The position numbers were made by a program, and so were the translations under genes. Under the pieces are notes generated by a model, which searched no databases, was not told where the DNA came from, and worked only from the letters and a program-made list of their open reading frames with translations. A stretch of DNA of 64,000 nt from Apostichopus japonicus (lineage: Eukaryota > Echinodermata > Holothuroidea > Aspidochirotida > Stichopodidae). How positions within the stretch are numbered: position 1 is the stretch's first letter; each line of letters begins with the position of its first letter. Below, one piece after another: positions 12,769-22,920 of the stretch. The stretch is taken from contig NC_092572.1 in the NCBI RefSeq assembly GCF_037975245.1, positions 186,001 through 250,000 of the forward strand, written 5' to 3'.

Positions 12769-15099
12769 CTGAAAGATAATGGACAGAAATGGAAATCTAA
12801 CCCACAACCTACAAACTGAGACCTGTATTAATAAAACAAAGCAGGTTCACAGCCCTTTACTAAGGTATCAAATTGTGTAACAAAGTAAATTGACAACCCT
12901 TTAATAAGGTATCAAGGTATCACATTGATGCTTGGATGTTGAAGAGGATCAAATAAACTACTGATGGTAAAATCTGGAGAACTGAAGGCGATTTATGGCA
13001 TTTTAAGAAAATCTTGAGTGAGCAGATGGACTGGCAGATGGGTTGGGGAGCCCTATGCTAACCTTTTGATCTTTTCTAGCCCCTGCTCTAATTGGTTAAG
13101 GGGGCAAAGTTTAATGTACTGTGATAACCCAAGCCTTCACCTATATGGTGGGTAGGACATGTCAGATGAAAACTTCTATGCTCTAGCCACCTTGGAAAGT
13201 GAGGAGTTTATTGTGTAAGTCAATGGGGGCAATTAATTCTGGTACGACACTGTTAGGCAAAAATGTGTATTTCTCAATTTGGCTGAAAAATGCATGTAAA
13301 TGGCAGAAATGCAAAGTAAAGTGTAACAGTTGATATTTCAGAAGAGACATTCCATGATTTCATGCTTCAATGATTTCTACAATAAAAATTGAGTATTTAG
13401 ATCAAAATTAAGCCTGAGATTGTGAGCAAATTATTCATGTTTAATCTACTTTTAATGTTTCTGAATAACATAAAAGGACTTTAAGCTTGGCCCGATACAG
13501 TTGAGTGTGGTTGACACTAGTTTCACAAAGCTTGCATAGCAACAGTAATGTACTGTACATGATGTTTTGTTGTATGGATAGTATTAAACTTGGAATAAGT
13601 TTATTCAAAATACATGAAATGTGGATGTCCAACCTGGAAACCTTAATTTATTCCTGCTTTACTTATAATTATTGATTTTTGAAGATTCATGCTGGTGAGT
13701 GGCCTAATATTGTTGCCTATTAGCTGATGTTATTAGCAGATGCCTTCATAGTGTTTTCTACGCCTAGCCTTTTGACCACTGATTGTGTTAGACACATTAC
13801 TATATGTGCCTGTAATATTGTTGCCTATGACTGGTTACTGGTCCCGTAACCCGCCAGGGTCGTAGGGGCGCTGCAATGGAGAACTCATCAGGCGCTTCCA
13901 TTCCTGTCGGTCATGGGCAAGAGCCTGGGTTGTAGCAAAGTTCATGCCAGTCCACTCCTTGATGTTGTCGACCCATCTCTTCCTCTGTCTGCCCCGTCTT
14001 CTCTTCCCCTGTACTGTGCCTTGGAGGATGGTTTTTGACAGCCCATCAGTTCTTGTCACATGCCCATACCATCTCAGTTTTCTTTTCTTGACTGTGGTCA
14101 GTATGTCTTCGTAGTTGGCGATGTGTTGTTTGACGGTTCTGCGTACTTCCTCATTTGTGATGTGGTCAGTGTATGAGATGCCAAGGACTTTTCTGGAGTA
14201 TCTCATTTCCACTGCTTGGATTTTCTTTTGCAGCTCGGCAGTAAGGGTCCATGACTCACATGCATACCGAAAGATCGACAGTACAAGTGCATGCAAGAGC
14301 TTCAACTTGGACCTGAGGGAGATGTTCCTGTCGTTCCAGATTGGTTTGAGCTTTGCCAATGCTGCGGCTGTGCAGCTCTTGCCAGGACCTCTGCCTTTGA
14401 GCCCTCCTCACTGATGATGGCTCCAAGATACTTGAACTGATTTACTGTCTCCAGTTGTTGTCCACTGGCCACGATATTCCTTGTGAATGGAGTTGTGCTG
14501 TTTGTCATCAGCTTGGTCTTCCCGGCACTGATCTCCATGCCATACTTTCTTGATGTGTCATCCAGGCAGCTCACAAGGTTGCCTATTAGCTGATGTTATT
14601 GGCAGATGCCTTCATAGTGTTGTCTACACCTAGCCTTTGGACCACTGATTGTGTTTGACACATTACTATATGTGCCTGTAATTTTTGAACCTGTATTTTA
14701 CTTGAACTACCTTTATTCTGCTTAAACTACATCTGGTTAAGGCTGGCTAACATATTTCTTTCTCTCTAATGTACTTGGTTGCACAATTTCACATAACACT
14801 GTCTGACAAATCCATGTCAGTTGAAAACTTCTATCAATACTCTAGGAGCCTTAGAAATAGCGAGTTTGGTGTGTAAGTCAATGGGAGCAATTAATTCTGG
14901 TATGACACCTGTAACCACAGATGTAGGTATTGTTTACTTGGAAATTTCTTGACCTCACTGTTAATTGGTTCTTTGGAGCAATGTGTATTTAAGGTGTGTG
15001 TGTATTTTTAACAAATCAACAGTCATTTTAAAACATCCCATCATAGTAATCTCTACTAAGGCTCTGGGGAAACTTTTAAAGCTACACCATATTGAGATC

Positions 15100-15148
<49 letters not shown>

Positions 15149-18100
15149 TATATATATATATATAAGCATTCAAATCAGAAAGGGTCTCATCATAATTATT
15201 TTCATTGACTCATTTTATTTTACACTTGTACATACTAGTGTGGATCCACATGCATAGTATTAATGTTACAAGGTTGTACTACATGGATCTGGTATGAAGT
15301 TCACAAAAGACTTGTCTGATTCTTGTATTTACATGTTTTTTTTTACCAATGTCAACATCAAATGACATTTGGGGACCCAAATTCAATAAAGTCCTACTCA
15401 ATTTATGGATCTACATACCAAGTATGAATTTCATCCAGCTATAGTATTGCAGTTATATTATTTTGTGTAAAAGTAAGTTGGCCTGACGTTTCGATCCTTG
15501 CAGGCCTATGGCTAATATGTTATATTATTTCACGGTTTTCAGACCAATCTTGCACTCAAATGACCTTTGACCTTAAACACTATTTAATTCATGATATACC
15601 TTTTTTATTTCTTGCATTTACAAGCCACACTGCCATGCATGCACAGATGCAATCACAGTCACATAGACTCAATTCTTACCAAAGGTTGCGTTGGGGCTGC
15701 TGTAGTCTCCATGGAAGTTACATTCCTGTAAAGAAAAGTAACTATAAATCATCAAGAAATAATGAACAATCTCCAGAAACAAAAGAAAATCTTACTGCAA
15801 CAAGCTTGATATTGCATATCATTATTTATAAATTATTTGTACAACCTAAGCCCATTCTATCTTTACAGCAAATCACCTGCCATTGTTTCTCTCTACTGTC
15901 ACGAGTATGCTTGACGCAACTCTAACGCCTATCGTGCAGCTGGATAAATTTACAGATGAATATTCATTTGTTGTCTGTTCTGCTCACGAAGTTTGCATTA
16001 GTAACATTCAACATTCTAGTATGCTTTGTTTAATTCACTGACTGCTCCACAGGCATCAATTGAATTTGTGTAAGTCATTGTTTAGATTACTTTGTATGAA
16101 ATTGCAAGTAAAGGGTTGTTTTGAATAGGCCGGGTATTCCTATTTGGTACAACTTGGTGCAAGGGTGCTGGGTGAACCACAGCAGTTACTTGTTGCAGTT
16201 GGACACGATGTACGTTGGGTGACGTTAGCCTGCAGTACTTCGCTATTTTACTATGGTATATGTAGGGGCAACTCTAGTTCCCCGCTGATGAATTGGTGGT
16301 TATATATCTTGTCATATATCGTGAAGGACATGCCAATACCTGCAAATAAGCCGGAAACTGACCGAATTCCGGTTTTTGCCCTTGGTTACGAGGAGTGAAT
16401 AAAGCTATCCATAGTAAAGAAACACGCCACCCGAGTATTTATGTTGTCCAGTCGAGCCATTTTACCTTACCCGTGACAGTTACAGGCTACAACACCGCCT
16501 TTCCTTTCTTTACACAGCAAATCACCTGCTATTGCTTCTCTCTATGGTTACGGGATACCACACCGCCTGTCCTTTCTTAACACAGCAAATCACCTGCTAT
16601 TGCTTCTCTCTATGGTTACGGGCTACCACACCGCCTTTCCTTTCTTAACACAGCAAATCACCTGCTATTGCTTCTCTCTATGGTTACGGGCTACCACACC
16701 GCCTTTCCTTTCTTAACACAGCAAATCACCTGCTATTGCTTCTCTCTATGGTTACGGGCTACAACACCGCCTTTCCTTTCTTTACACAGCAAATCACCTG
16801 CTATTGCTTCTCTCTATGGTTACGGGCTACCACACCGCCTTTCCTTTCTTAACACAGCAAATCACCTGCTATTGCTTCTCTCTATGGTTACGGGCTACCA
16901 CACCGCCTTTCCTTTCTTAGCACAGCAAATCACCTGCTATTGCTTCTCTCTATGGTTACGGGCTACCACACCGCCTTTCCTTTCTTTACACATCAAATCA
17001 CCTGCCATTGCTTCTCTCTATGGTTAAAGGCTACCACACCGCCTTTCCTTTCTTGACACAGCAAATCACCTGCTTTGCTTCTCTCTATGGTTACAGGCTA
17101 CCACACCGCCTTTCCTTTCTTTACACAGTAAATCACCTGCTAGTGCTTCTCTCTATGGTTACAGGCTACAACACCGCCTTTCCTTTCTTGACACAGCAAA
17201 TCACCTGCTAGTGCTTCTCTCTATGGTTACAGGCTACAACACTGCCTTTCCTTTCTTAACACAGTAAATCACCTGCTATTGCTTCTCTCTATGGTTACAG
17301 GCTACCACACCGCCTTTCCTTTCTTAACACAGCAAATCACCTGCTATTGCTTCTCTCTATGGTTACAGGCTACAACACTGCCTTTCCTTTCTTAACACAG
17401 TAAATCACCTGCTATTGCTACTCTCTATGGTTACAGGCTACAACACTGCCTTTCCTTTCTTAACACAGTCCATCACCTGCTATTGCTTCTCTCTATGGTT
17501 ACAGGCTACAACACTGCCTTTCCTTTCTTAACACAGTAAATCACCTGCTATTGCTTCTCTCTATGGTTACAGGCTACAACACTGCCTTTCCCTTCTTTAC
17601 ACAGCAAATCACAACTCCCTCTTTCCCTAGTTGTACATATATGTCTCCACTATCCCCTTCCCTCTTTGAACCACAAGTGATAAACATCCACCTCTCCCTC
17701 CCTCCCTCCCCCCCCTCCCCTCCTTTTCCTCTCTGTGATATTCAACCACCCTTTAAAGGCAAGTCACTACCAATCACACGATCCACATAGTTCTATATTG
17801 TAGTATGTTCATTAAGTCTAGTATTTCAGATAATCAAAGACTTAACAATTGTTGTTCATCGGGTTAACTTACGCTAAAGAAAATGTTTCATTGTTGTTAG
17901 CCATCACTGTATAGCTGAGGTTTACTTGCGAAAATGTTGAGACCCTTATTGAAAGAGCACCACCATCATTTTGCGTTGGACAAAGTGTGTGGCTGACACT
18001 GCTGTAACTTGTTCTAAGAATGGAAAAGAAGAAACAGACAAGAAAGTGAAACTGCAGTAGTTCAGTTTAAATCATCTTTATCTACATAAAATAAAATCCC

Positions 18101-21100
18101 ATTCAAGTCTTTGTACTCACAAAATGACATGATGCTCACTTGCCCTCTTTGCCCCATGATTGATCAGAGGTTATAGATGATTAAGCACCTACAAGACCCA
18201 CTTTCCATTCCCACTAAAGAGAACTAACCAATTCCTAACTCTTTAGTTTTCAGTACTGCTGTGTTGTACATCTCAATCAAAACAATTTCAAAAAACGAAC
18301 CCTCTGTTTTGGTTTAAATTTAAAGGGGGAGGTTAAGTGGTTTATGGTTATCCCAGATGTATGCTAATCCATATACCGGTAGCAATTTAAAAATTTGCAC
18401 AACCGGTTCAAGATACTTAGTAGTGTTCAAACGATAATCGGAATCGGTAAAAATTACGTAGAATACCAGTAGTGTCATAAGGATTATTCAAAAACATATG
18501 GAAGGTGAAAATATCATTATTCAAAAACATGGAAGGTGAAAATATCAACTGATGTATTAGGTTTGTTCTTTTACTATGAAACATTAACATAAAGACACCC
18601 TCTATATGTCTTTCACAATATAATATCATCAAACTAGGCTGCCAGGGTCTCTGATTTTGCATCCCTCGTCGTTAGGTACTTCAATGTTTCTCGGCACAGT
18701 AAGCATGGTAACAATTAACGAATGTGCTGGATATATAAGAACCTACGTTGATTAGCTACATGTAAGTATAGGTTATGTTGAGGCATGAAATGCTCCGTAG
18801 TGCAGTATTTGATGCAAAAATTTGTAATTTGATGTTTCTTTTTCTCACAATTTGCAAAGGGCCATACTTCCCAACCCATCACCTCCCTTTTACCGTGGAC
18901 CCTCTTATCTCATTTTTTTCAAACTTTCAATGTTTGCCGCATGTTTTACTTAGGCTGAAAAGTATGGGTGTCAATGGGAATTTACTGTCTTGGATCGGGA
19001 ATTGGCTTGGTAATAGGGAACAGAGGGTGGTAATTAAAGGCTTTGCTTCTTCTTGGCAGAACGTTACTAGTGGGGTTCCACAAGGGTCTGTATTAAGTCC
19101 CTTGTTGTTTGTTGCCTATATAAATGACATTGACAGAGATATTTTGTGTACAGCTTAGAAGTTTGCTGATGACACCAAATTCTATTCTGAGGTCTCTTCC
19201 AAAAGCAATTCTGAGAAATTTCAAATGGATTTGGATAAGGTTTTTTCCTGGTGTCGGGGATGGCAAATGCATTTTAATATTGATAAATGCAAGATGATGC
19301 ATATTGGTGGCAGTATTGTGTGGAGTTACAGGAGGTCTCTGTTGAAAGAGACCTAGGTATCTACATTGACTGGTCTCTGCAACTTTCTAAACATTGTCTC
19401 GAAGCTGCTAAAAGAGGTAATAGGGTTTTAGGTATGATCAAGAGGAACTTCAGTATTCTGAAAGAGGAAATCTAGTTAGGCTTTATAAGCAGTTGGTTAG
19501 GCCTCATCTGGAGTATGCTGTGCAGGCTTGGAACCCATATTTTGCTAAGGATAAGGAAGTACTTGAAAAGGTCCAGAGGAGGGCTACTAGGATGATTAGT
19601 TCCTTAAAGAGTGTTCCTTATTATAGGCGGTTACAACTGTTGAATCTTACCATACTGGAGCTTAGGAGGTTATGTGGTGACTTGATTCAGGTTTTCATGA
19701 TTGTGTATGGTTTTGAAAATTTATCTTTCACTGACTTTTTCATGTTTGCTAACAGTAGTTGTACCAGAGGTCAAAAAGTCACATAGTAGGATTAATATTT
19801 GGCATAACTTTTCTTCTAATAGGGTTGTGAATGAGTGGAACGGTTTGCCTGAGAAAGTTGTACTTGCAAGTAGTGTGAATGGGTTTAAGAATGCTTTGGA
19901 CAAGCACTTTAAGCATTGTAATCGGGTCTGAGTGTTTGTGTCTTCAGTTTTTTTTCACTCCTATAGGGTCATTGATGGGGACTTGAGTGTCCCTCCTGAT
20001 CCTTTCTAAACTAAACTAAGCAAATTATGCCATGAAATAATTTTATTGAACTTGAACTTGAATGGAGTTAAATCAGTAACGAATAAGGATGTTTAACTTC
20101 AAGTTCAAAACATTTCTATGTATGTTCATAAACAGAATCAAACTGAAAATCAGTATAAAATAATGTCGGAATGTAAGAAATATGTAATTAAAATTTACAC
20201 TTTGGTAAAGATTGAAGATGGATGGTTTGTCTGAGATACATTTTGAGATGGATATTTTGAGTAACTATTCTTAGCGCATTTCAAGCCAGTAACAGGTGAC
20301 ATATGTCGAGGTGGTTAGGCCATTCGATTACTACAGTGCTTACTTGGTAGGATGTCATATTTTCGTATTTTGTAAAAAAAAATTGTTTGCTTTACGCGAA
20401 ACTCCAGAGGTGATTTGGTACACACAAAAGGACACATGAGAGCCTTTTTTATGCAATAAAAGCAAACGGAAACAGAGGAAAATCACAACAATAATATATT
20501 ATTGCCGATTTCGTATAAACAGGATATTTTCTGTTTGTCAAATCATCGGAATCGGCCAGATTTTGAAGAAAATTATCGGTAGATTGGTATTTTCTGTTTA
20601 AGCGTAATCGTTTGAACACTTATTCTAAGTAGATGTTTATACCAGTCTATGAGTGGTAACTATAATGGAGCACATTACTTACTTAGAACCGACTACAAAT
20701 GGCACAGACCAGGACCGGACACTCTTCTGTTCTAATGCTACAAAAGAAACTGGATACTCAACAGGGGCAGGACTACTCACAGATATGCGCACAACTGCAG
20801 ACTGCTGCAATGAAAAATAAACATACAATGAATGATGGTCAGCAAGTCAGTGTCATCTACAAGTAAGACATGGTCCAAATTAATGCTAAATTTTACAAGA
20901 ATTTGTTGTCCACAGAAAAAACCATAAATAAAGACTGAACTCTGGCCAAACAGTGAAGAGTATTAAGGTGAAATATGAGTCTATCATCAAGCAAACTGTT
21001 CTTCTTTTAGTTGGCTTACACCTAGATTGTCTTCAGTTGGGTTCTAGGTACACACAGTAACTCAACAAATACACTGTCAATTCAGCAATGGAAGTACAAC

Positions 21101-21344
21101 TTCACCTGTAAATAACCATGCCAACTAGTCTAAGCCCACTAAGTCCCTAATTAAACTTGAGGTTAACGTTACAATCTCATTAATTTTACTGTACCTGCAT
21201 GTCACTAAAATGGTAGTTAAAAGTGCTGTTTTCAGACACGTTTCCACTATAGCGAACACCAAAATCGGCCTCCGTTGTTTCGTTCATTAACACAGGATAA
21301 GGTAGTCCTATGCAAAGCAAAACAGCAACGATCTTGGACATCAT
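12670..21344 (-). CDS. sidt-like: SID-1 transmembrane family gene (SIDT1/SIDT2-like), first five coding exons
   Basis: Spliced CDS join (minus strand): 21344-21195, 20804-20683, 18013-17873, 15725-15680, 12768-12670; 558 nt, 186 codons, with phases consistent at every junction. Visible: a hydrophobic signal peptide (MMSKIVAVLLCIGL), then a beta-rich ectodomain with N-glycosylation sequons (NVS, NST, NLS, NET, NVT). The segments YSSVSHTLCPTQ and EYTFPDDVDTVIVKV match the vertebrate SIDT blocks around RTLC and YEFPEGVDSVIVKV. Known for the family: about 800-residue multispanning proteins related to nematode SID-1, linked to double-stranded RNA or lipid/cholesterol handling at plasma or lysosomal membranes. 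Only about the first fifth of the protein is here. Later ectodomain and all transmembrane exons must lie left of the window, beyond a satellite of at least 12 kb. Which vertebrate paralogue it matches best cannot be decided. Confidence 0.92.
13712..14682. repeat. 108-bp tandem dimer split by a retroelement
   Basis: A 105-bp unit at 13712-13816 recurs in the same orientation at 14578-14682 with few differences. Removing the retroelement (13829-14577) and one copy of GTTGCCTAT leaves the two units adjacent with a 108-bp period, so the element landed near the start of the second unit. Confidence 0.8.
13829..14577 (-). pseudogene. 5'-truncated non-LTR retrotransposon fragment (C-terminal part of reverse transcriptase ORF)
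   Basis: Two overlapping minus-strand frames (14302-14574, then 13835-14359) form one broken coding segment with a frameshift near 14350. Recognisable pieces are QFKYLGAIIS, IFRYACESWTL, LRWYGHVTRTD and a basic GKRRRGRQRKRW tract. These are typical of the region downstream of the catalytic palm in invertebrate non-LTR polyproteins (RTE/jockey-like; the clade is not resolved). The catalytic YADD motif is missing, consistent with 5' truncation. A perfect 9-bp direct repeat GTTGCCTAT (13820-13828 and 14578-14586) looks like the target-site duplication. It lies in SIDT intron 4. Confidence 0.88.
15103..15165. repeat. (TA)n microsatellite
   Basis: A near-perfect TA tract interrupted once by cagta, in SIDT intron 4. 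Open frames of IYIYIY type over it are artefacts. Confidence 0.97.
15480..15507 (-). ncRNA. Degenerate hammerhead-like motif, probably from a Penelope-like element
   Basis: On the minus strand GGCCT and AGGCC arms flank GGATC, GAAAC and GTC, followed by AACTTACTTTTACACAAA. The same GAAACGTCAGGCC plus tail occurs at 24803-24830. Here the CUGANGA box is mostly deleted, so activity is not expected. The assignment is inference. Confidence 0.35.
15680..15725 (-). CDS. sidt-like: SIDT coding exon 4 (micro-exon)
   Basis: 46 nt, acceptor CTTTACAG and donor TTG|GTAAGA. In the phase left by exon 3 it encodes NVTSMETTAAPTQPL, matching the (F)NTTAAQPQ linker before the YEFP strand in SIDT proteins. It is too short to be found except by chaining its neighbours. 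Confidence 0.88.
15855..17612. repeat. 68-bp minisatellite in SIDT intron 3
   Basis: About 16 units of 68 bp from 16479 to 17612, plus one detached unit at about 15855-15894 left of the probable solo LTR. The unit runs ctaccacaccgcctttcc ... gcttctctctatggttac. Frames across it (60-119 residues) reflect repetition only. Confidence 0.95.
15897..16478. mobile_element. Probable solo LTR (582 bp)
   Basis: The segment begins TGTCACGAGTATGC and ends ACCCGTGACA, giving the TG...CA ends and short inverted termini of an LTR. An aataaa at 16398 sits about 80 bp from the 3' end, as a polyadenylation signal would in a plus-strand LTR. It interrupts the 68-bp minisatellite: a unit at 15866-15894 is separated from the rest of the array, which resumes at 16479. 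The flanking five bases are tctac and gttac (three of five match), so the target duplication is imperfect. A TIR-bearing MITE is the alternative. Confidence 0.6.
17693..17733. repeat. C-rich low-complexity tract
   Basis: Runs of ccctccctcccccccc. It follows directly on the minisatellite flank in SIDT intron 3. Confidence 0.85.
17873..18013 (-). CDS. sidt-like: SIDT coding exon 3
   Basis: 141 nt between acceptor TTCTTAG and donor GC|GTAAGT. It reads TSYSSVSHTLCPTQNDGG and then LSIRVSTFSQVNLSYTVMAN. This parallels the SIDT segment with the conserved TLC cysteine followed by a V-S-T-x-S-x-V-N-x-(T/S)-Y strand. It carries two sequons (NLS, NET). The 5' end completes a Lys codon begun by exon 2. 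Confidence 0.92.
18421..20621. mobile_element. hAT-like DNA transposon remnant carrying a nested CR1 fragment
   Basis: Inverted termini agtgttcaaacgataa (18422-18437) and taatcgtttgaacact (20605-20620) pair at 15 of 16 positions. The flanking 8-mers atacttag (18413-18420) and attctaag (20622-20629) match at 6 of 8, suggesting a decayed 8-bp hAT target duplication. Subterminal atcggaatcgg motifs occur near both ends. About half of the interior is a CR1 fragment. No transposase is recognisable. The element lies within SIDT intron 2. Confidence 0.65.
18940..20020 (+). pseudogene. 5'-truncated CR1-type LINE fragment (reverse transcriptase)
   Basis: Broken plus-strand frames encode SGVPQGSVLSPLLFVAYIND, then FADDTKFYSEV (the catalytic FADD box) after an in-frame stop at 19156-19158, then VRPHLEYAVQAWNP and VQRRATRMISSL. 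These are the palm and thumb parts of a CR1/jockey-superfamily reverse transcriptase. The 3' end is a short ctaaactaaac repeat, as in the larger minus-strand copy at 26163-29090. The start near 18940 is abrupt, as expected of 5' truncation. Stops and frameshifts make it non-functional. Confidence 0.9.
20683..20804 (-). CDS. sidt-like: SIDT coding exon 2
   Basis: 122 nt encoding VRISVSSPAPVEYPVSFVAL and EQKSVRSWSVPFVVGSK, which aligns with the SIDT region in which a VRV-S-N strand is followed by the RQKxAVxSFQVPL block. The donor is a perfect consensus (AA|GTAAGT, phase 2). The acceptor is a tandem NAGNAG (ttgCAGCAG), so a start at 20801 is equally possible and would drop one Gln. Confidence 0.9.
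20805..21194. other. SIDT intron 1
   Basis: A 390-bp intron between a GTACAG donor and a TTGCAG acceptor on the minus strand. No repeat or other feature was seen. Confidence 0.75.
21195..21344 (-). CDS. sidt-like: SIDT coding exon 1: start codon and signal peptide
   Basis: Fifty codons starting at tandem ATGs (21342-21344 and 21339-21341). The first is taken as the start because the signal peptide follows at once. The hydrophobic run IVAVLLCIGL is followed by NETTEADFGVRYSGNVSENS, with glycosylation sequons. The exon ends in phase 0 at CAG|GTACAG. An in-frame upstream ATG exists at 21420-21422, but it would bury the signal sequence 26 residues in. The hAT-like element starting at 21569 lies only about 225 bp upstream. 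Confidence 0.88.
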
Positions 21345-21568
21345 GTTTGGTACTTGAAAATCTTGAAAATCAAAGATATAAATAAAATGAAGGCACTTTA
21401 CATACAGTATTTCACAACACAATTACACCTTCCTTCTATAGGTCTTCTTGTCAGATATAACAGTAATTGATGAACAACTGCTAACAAGGGCTTATCCTCG
21501 ATTTTCTGCATACTTTGACCACTCTGACCACATGTGCAGTAGTCTGTATTACCGAGATGTACAGTATA

Positions 21569-22724
21569 CAGGCTTGGGGTAATCGTAATCAGTAATCGTA
21601 ATCGATTACAATCGATTACATTTTTTGAAGTAATCGTAATCGTAATCGATTACTTTTGTGAAAATTACAAAGTAATCGTAATCGTAATCGATTACAAGGG
21701 CAAAGTAATCGTAATCGTATTACATTTATGATTACAGTGAAATTTGAATGAGAAGGGCAAAATTAGTAGAAAAGATTAAAACTAATTCTAACTATTGGCT
21801 TTTAGTGTGACCAAAGAAGTGTTCCTGCTTCTAGAATTCTCTAGCACAATAAACTTATACTAAGAAGTACTGGGGATTTGATCGCCATATTCAAGGATTT
21901 TTTGTCACCTAAATTACTCTGTTCAATGCTGCCTCTCAGCGTTCACAATCCTTTTGCATACACAACTGGTTGTCTGTTTAATTGTCTGTTCCTTCATACT
22001 TAGTAAAGATTCCTAAATCCTATTGGTCCATTCAAGTCAGCTGACCGTGGTTAATCCTGTGAGTAACGCACGGTAAAATTACGGGGCATCACTTTAATAA
22101 ATCTTTGGTTATATGTAACCAAAAATGTTTTGTTTTATGATTTTTCCCCCACACAAATGGTAGTGTATGAATGAACAGGGTTAATCAACGGTCTAGCGTG
22201 CGTTACTCACATGATTAATGCACTCTGGGTGTTAATGCTATCGCTGGAAGCACTCGGGCTCCGCTACGCTCCGCCCTCGTGCATCGCTTGCATTATCCCC
22301 CGATCGTGATTTAATCCTGTGAGTAACGCACGCTAGACCGTTGATAAACCCCTTATTTAAATTGTTTTTTTTACTGGACTTACTGTATGGGTTACACATC
22401 TTAAACGTGTTAAGGCATAAATGTGTAATGCCTGGTAGGAATTGTAGATATACTTCCACAATTTTGTCCTTATATACTGTAAATGCCCTTCCTTTGCCCT
22501 ATTTCATTGCCCTTTTCCCGGCAGAGAGTTATATTAAACAGATATGCAGAGGATTGTGCAAGTAACCACAATGTAATCATGATTGTAATCACGATTACAT
22601 TACAATGTAATCGTAATCGATTACTTCAACTTTAGGCTGTAATCATAATCGTAATCGTAATCATACATTCTCAAGTAATCGTAATCGTAATCAATTACAT
22701 TCAGATGTAATCGCCCCAAGCCTG
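21569..22724. mobile_element. hAT-type non-autonomous transposon, 1156 bp, with TAATCG subterminal arrays
   Basis: The ends CAGGCTTGGGG and CCCCAAGCCTG are perfect 11-bp inverted repeats. They are flanked by a perfect 8-bp duplication ACAGTATA (21561-21568 and 22725-22732), diagnostic of hAT insertion. Both subterminal regions (21580-21725 and 22570-22715) are packed with taatcgtaatcgatta-like repeats in both orientations, a plausible transposase-binding array. No transposase is encoded. It sits about 225 bp upstream of the SIDT start codon. Confidence 0.92.
22177..22352. mobile_element. Nested MITE-like inverted repeat inside the hAT element
   Basis: Two arms of 42 bp (22177-22218 and 22311-22352) are inverted copies with about three mismatches, around a 92-bp GC-richer loop. 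A partial third arm copy, ttaatcctgtgagtaacgca, occurs at 22051-22070. The single strand could form a long hairpin. The family is not identified. Confidence 0.75.
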
Positions 22725-22920
22725 ACAGTATAGGCCCCTTACTATATACAATGAAGTAACACTAGTGTCAGTGGTTTATCCTAGCCTTAATACTGATTCC
22801 CATAACAAGCTGAAATGTCACTGACACTTTACAGGTTCTTGTCAAGAAAAGTAAAGGGGAAAATAGTTTCAACTTGGGCCTAATAAGCTGCACTACTGTG
22901 TGTTAGCAAGGAGTGTTAGC

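Larger units (their letters stand above)
13159..14909. repeat. Dispersed direct repeat pair flanking the retroelement region
   Basis: A 92-97 bp sequence at 13159-13250 (from catgtcagatgaaaacttct to ggtacgacac) recurs in the same orientation at 14813-14909 with moderate divergence. Both lie in SIDT intron 4, on either side of the 108-bp dimer and its retroelement. They may be members of a dispersed family or arms of an older duplication. Confidence 0.7.

Noticed and set aside
14115-14414. Plus-strand 99-residue frame
   Set aside because: It is antisense to the retroelement coding segment.
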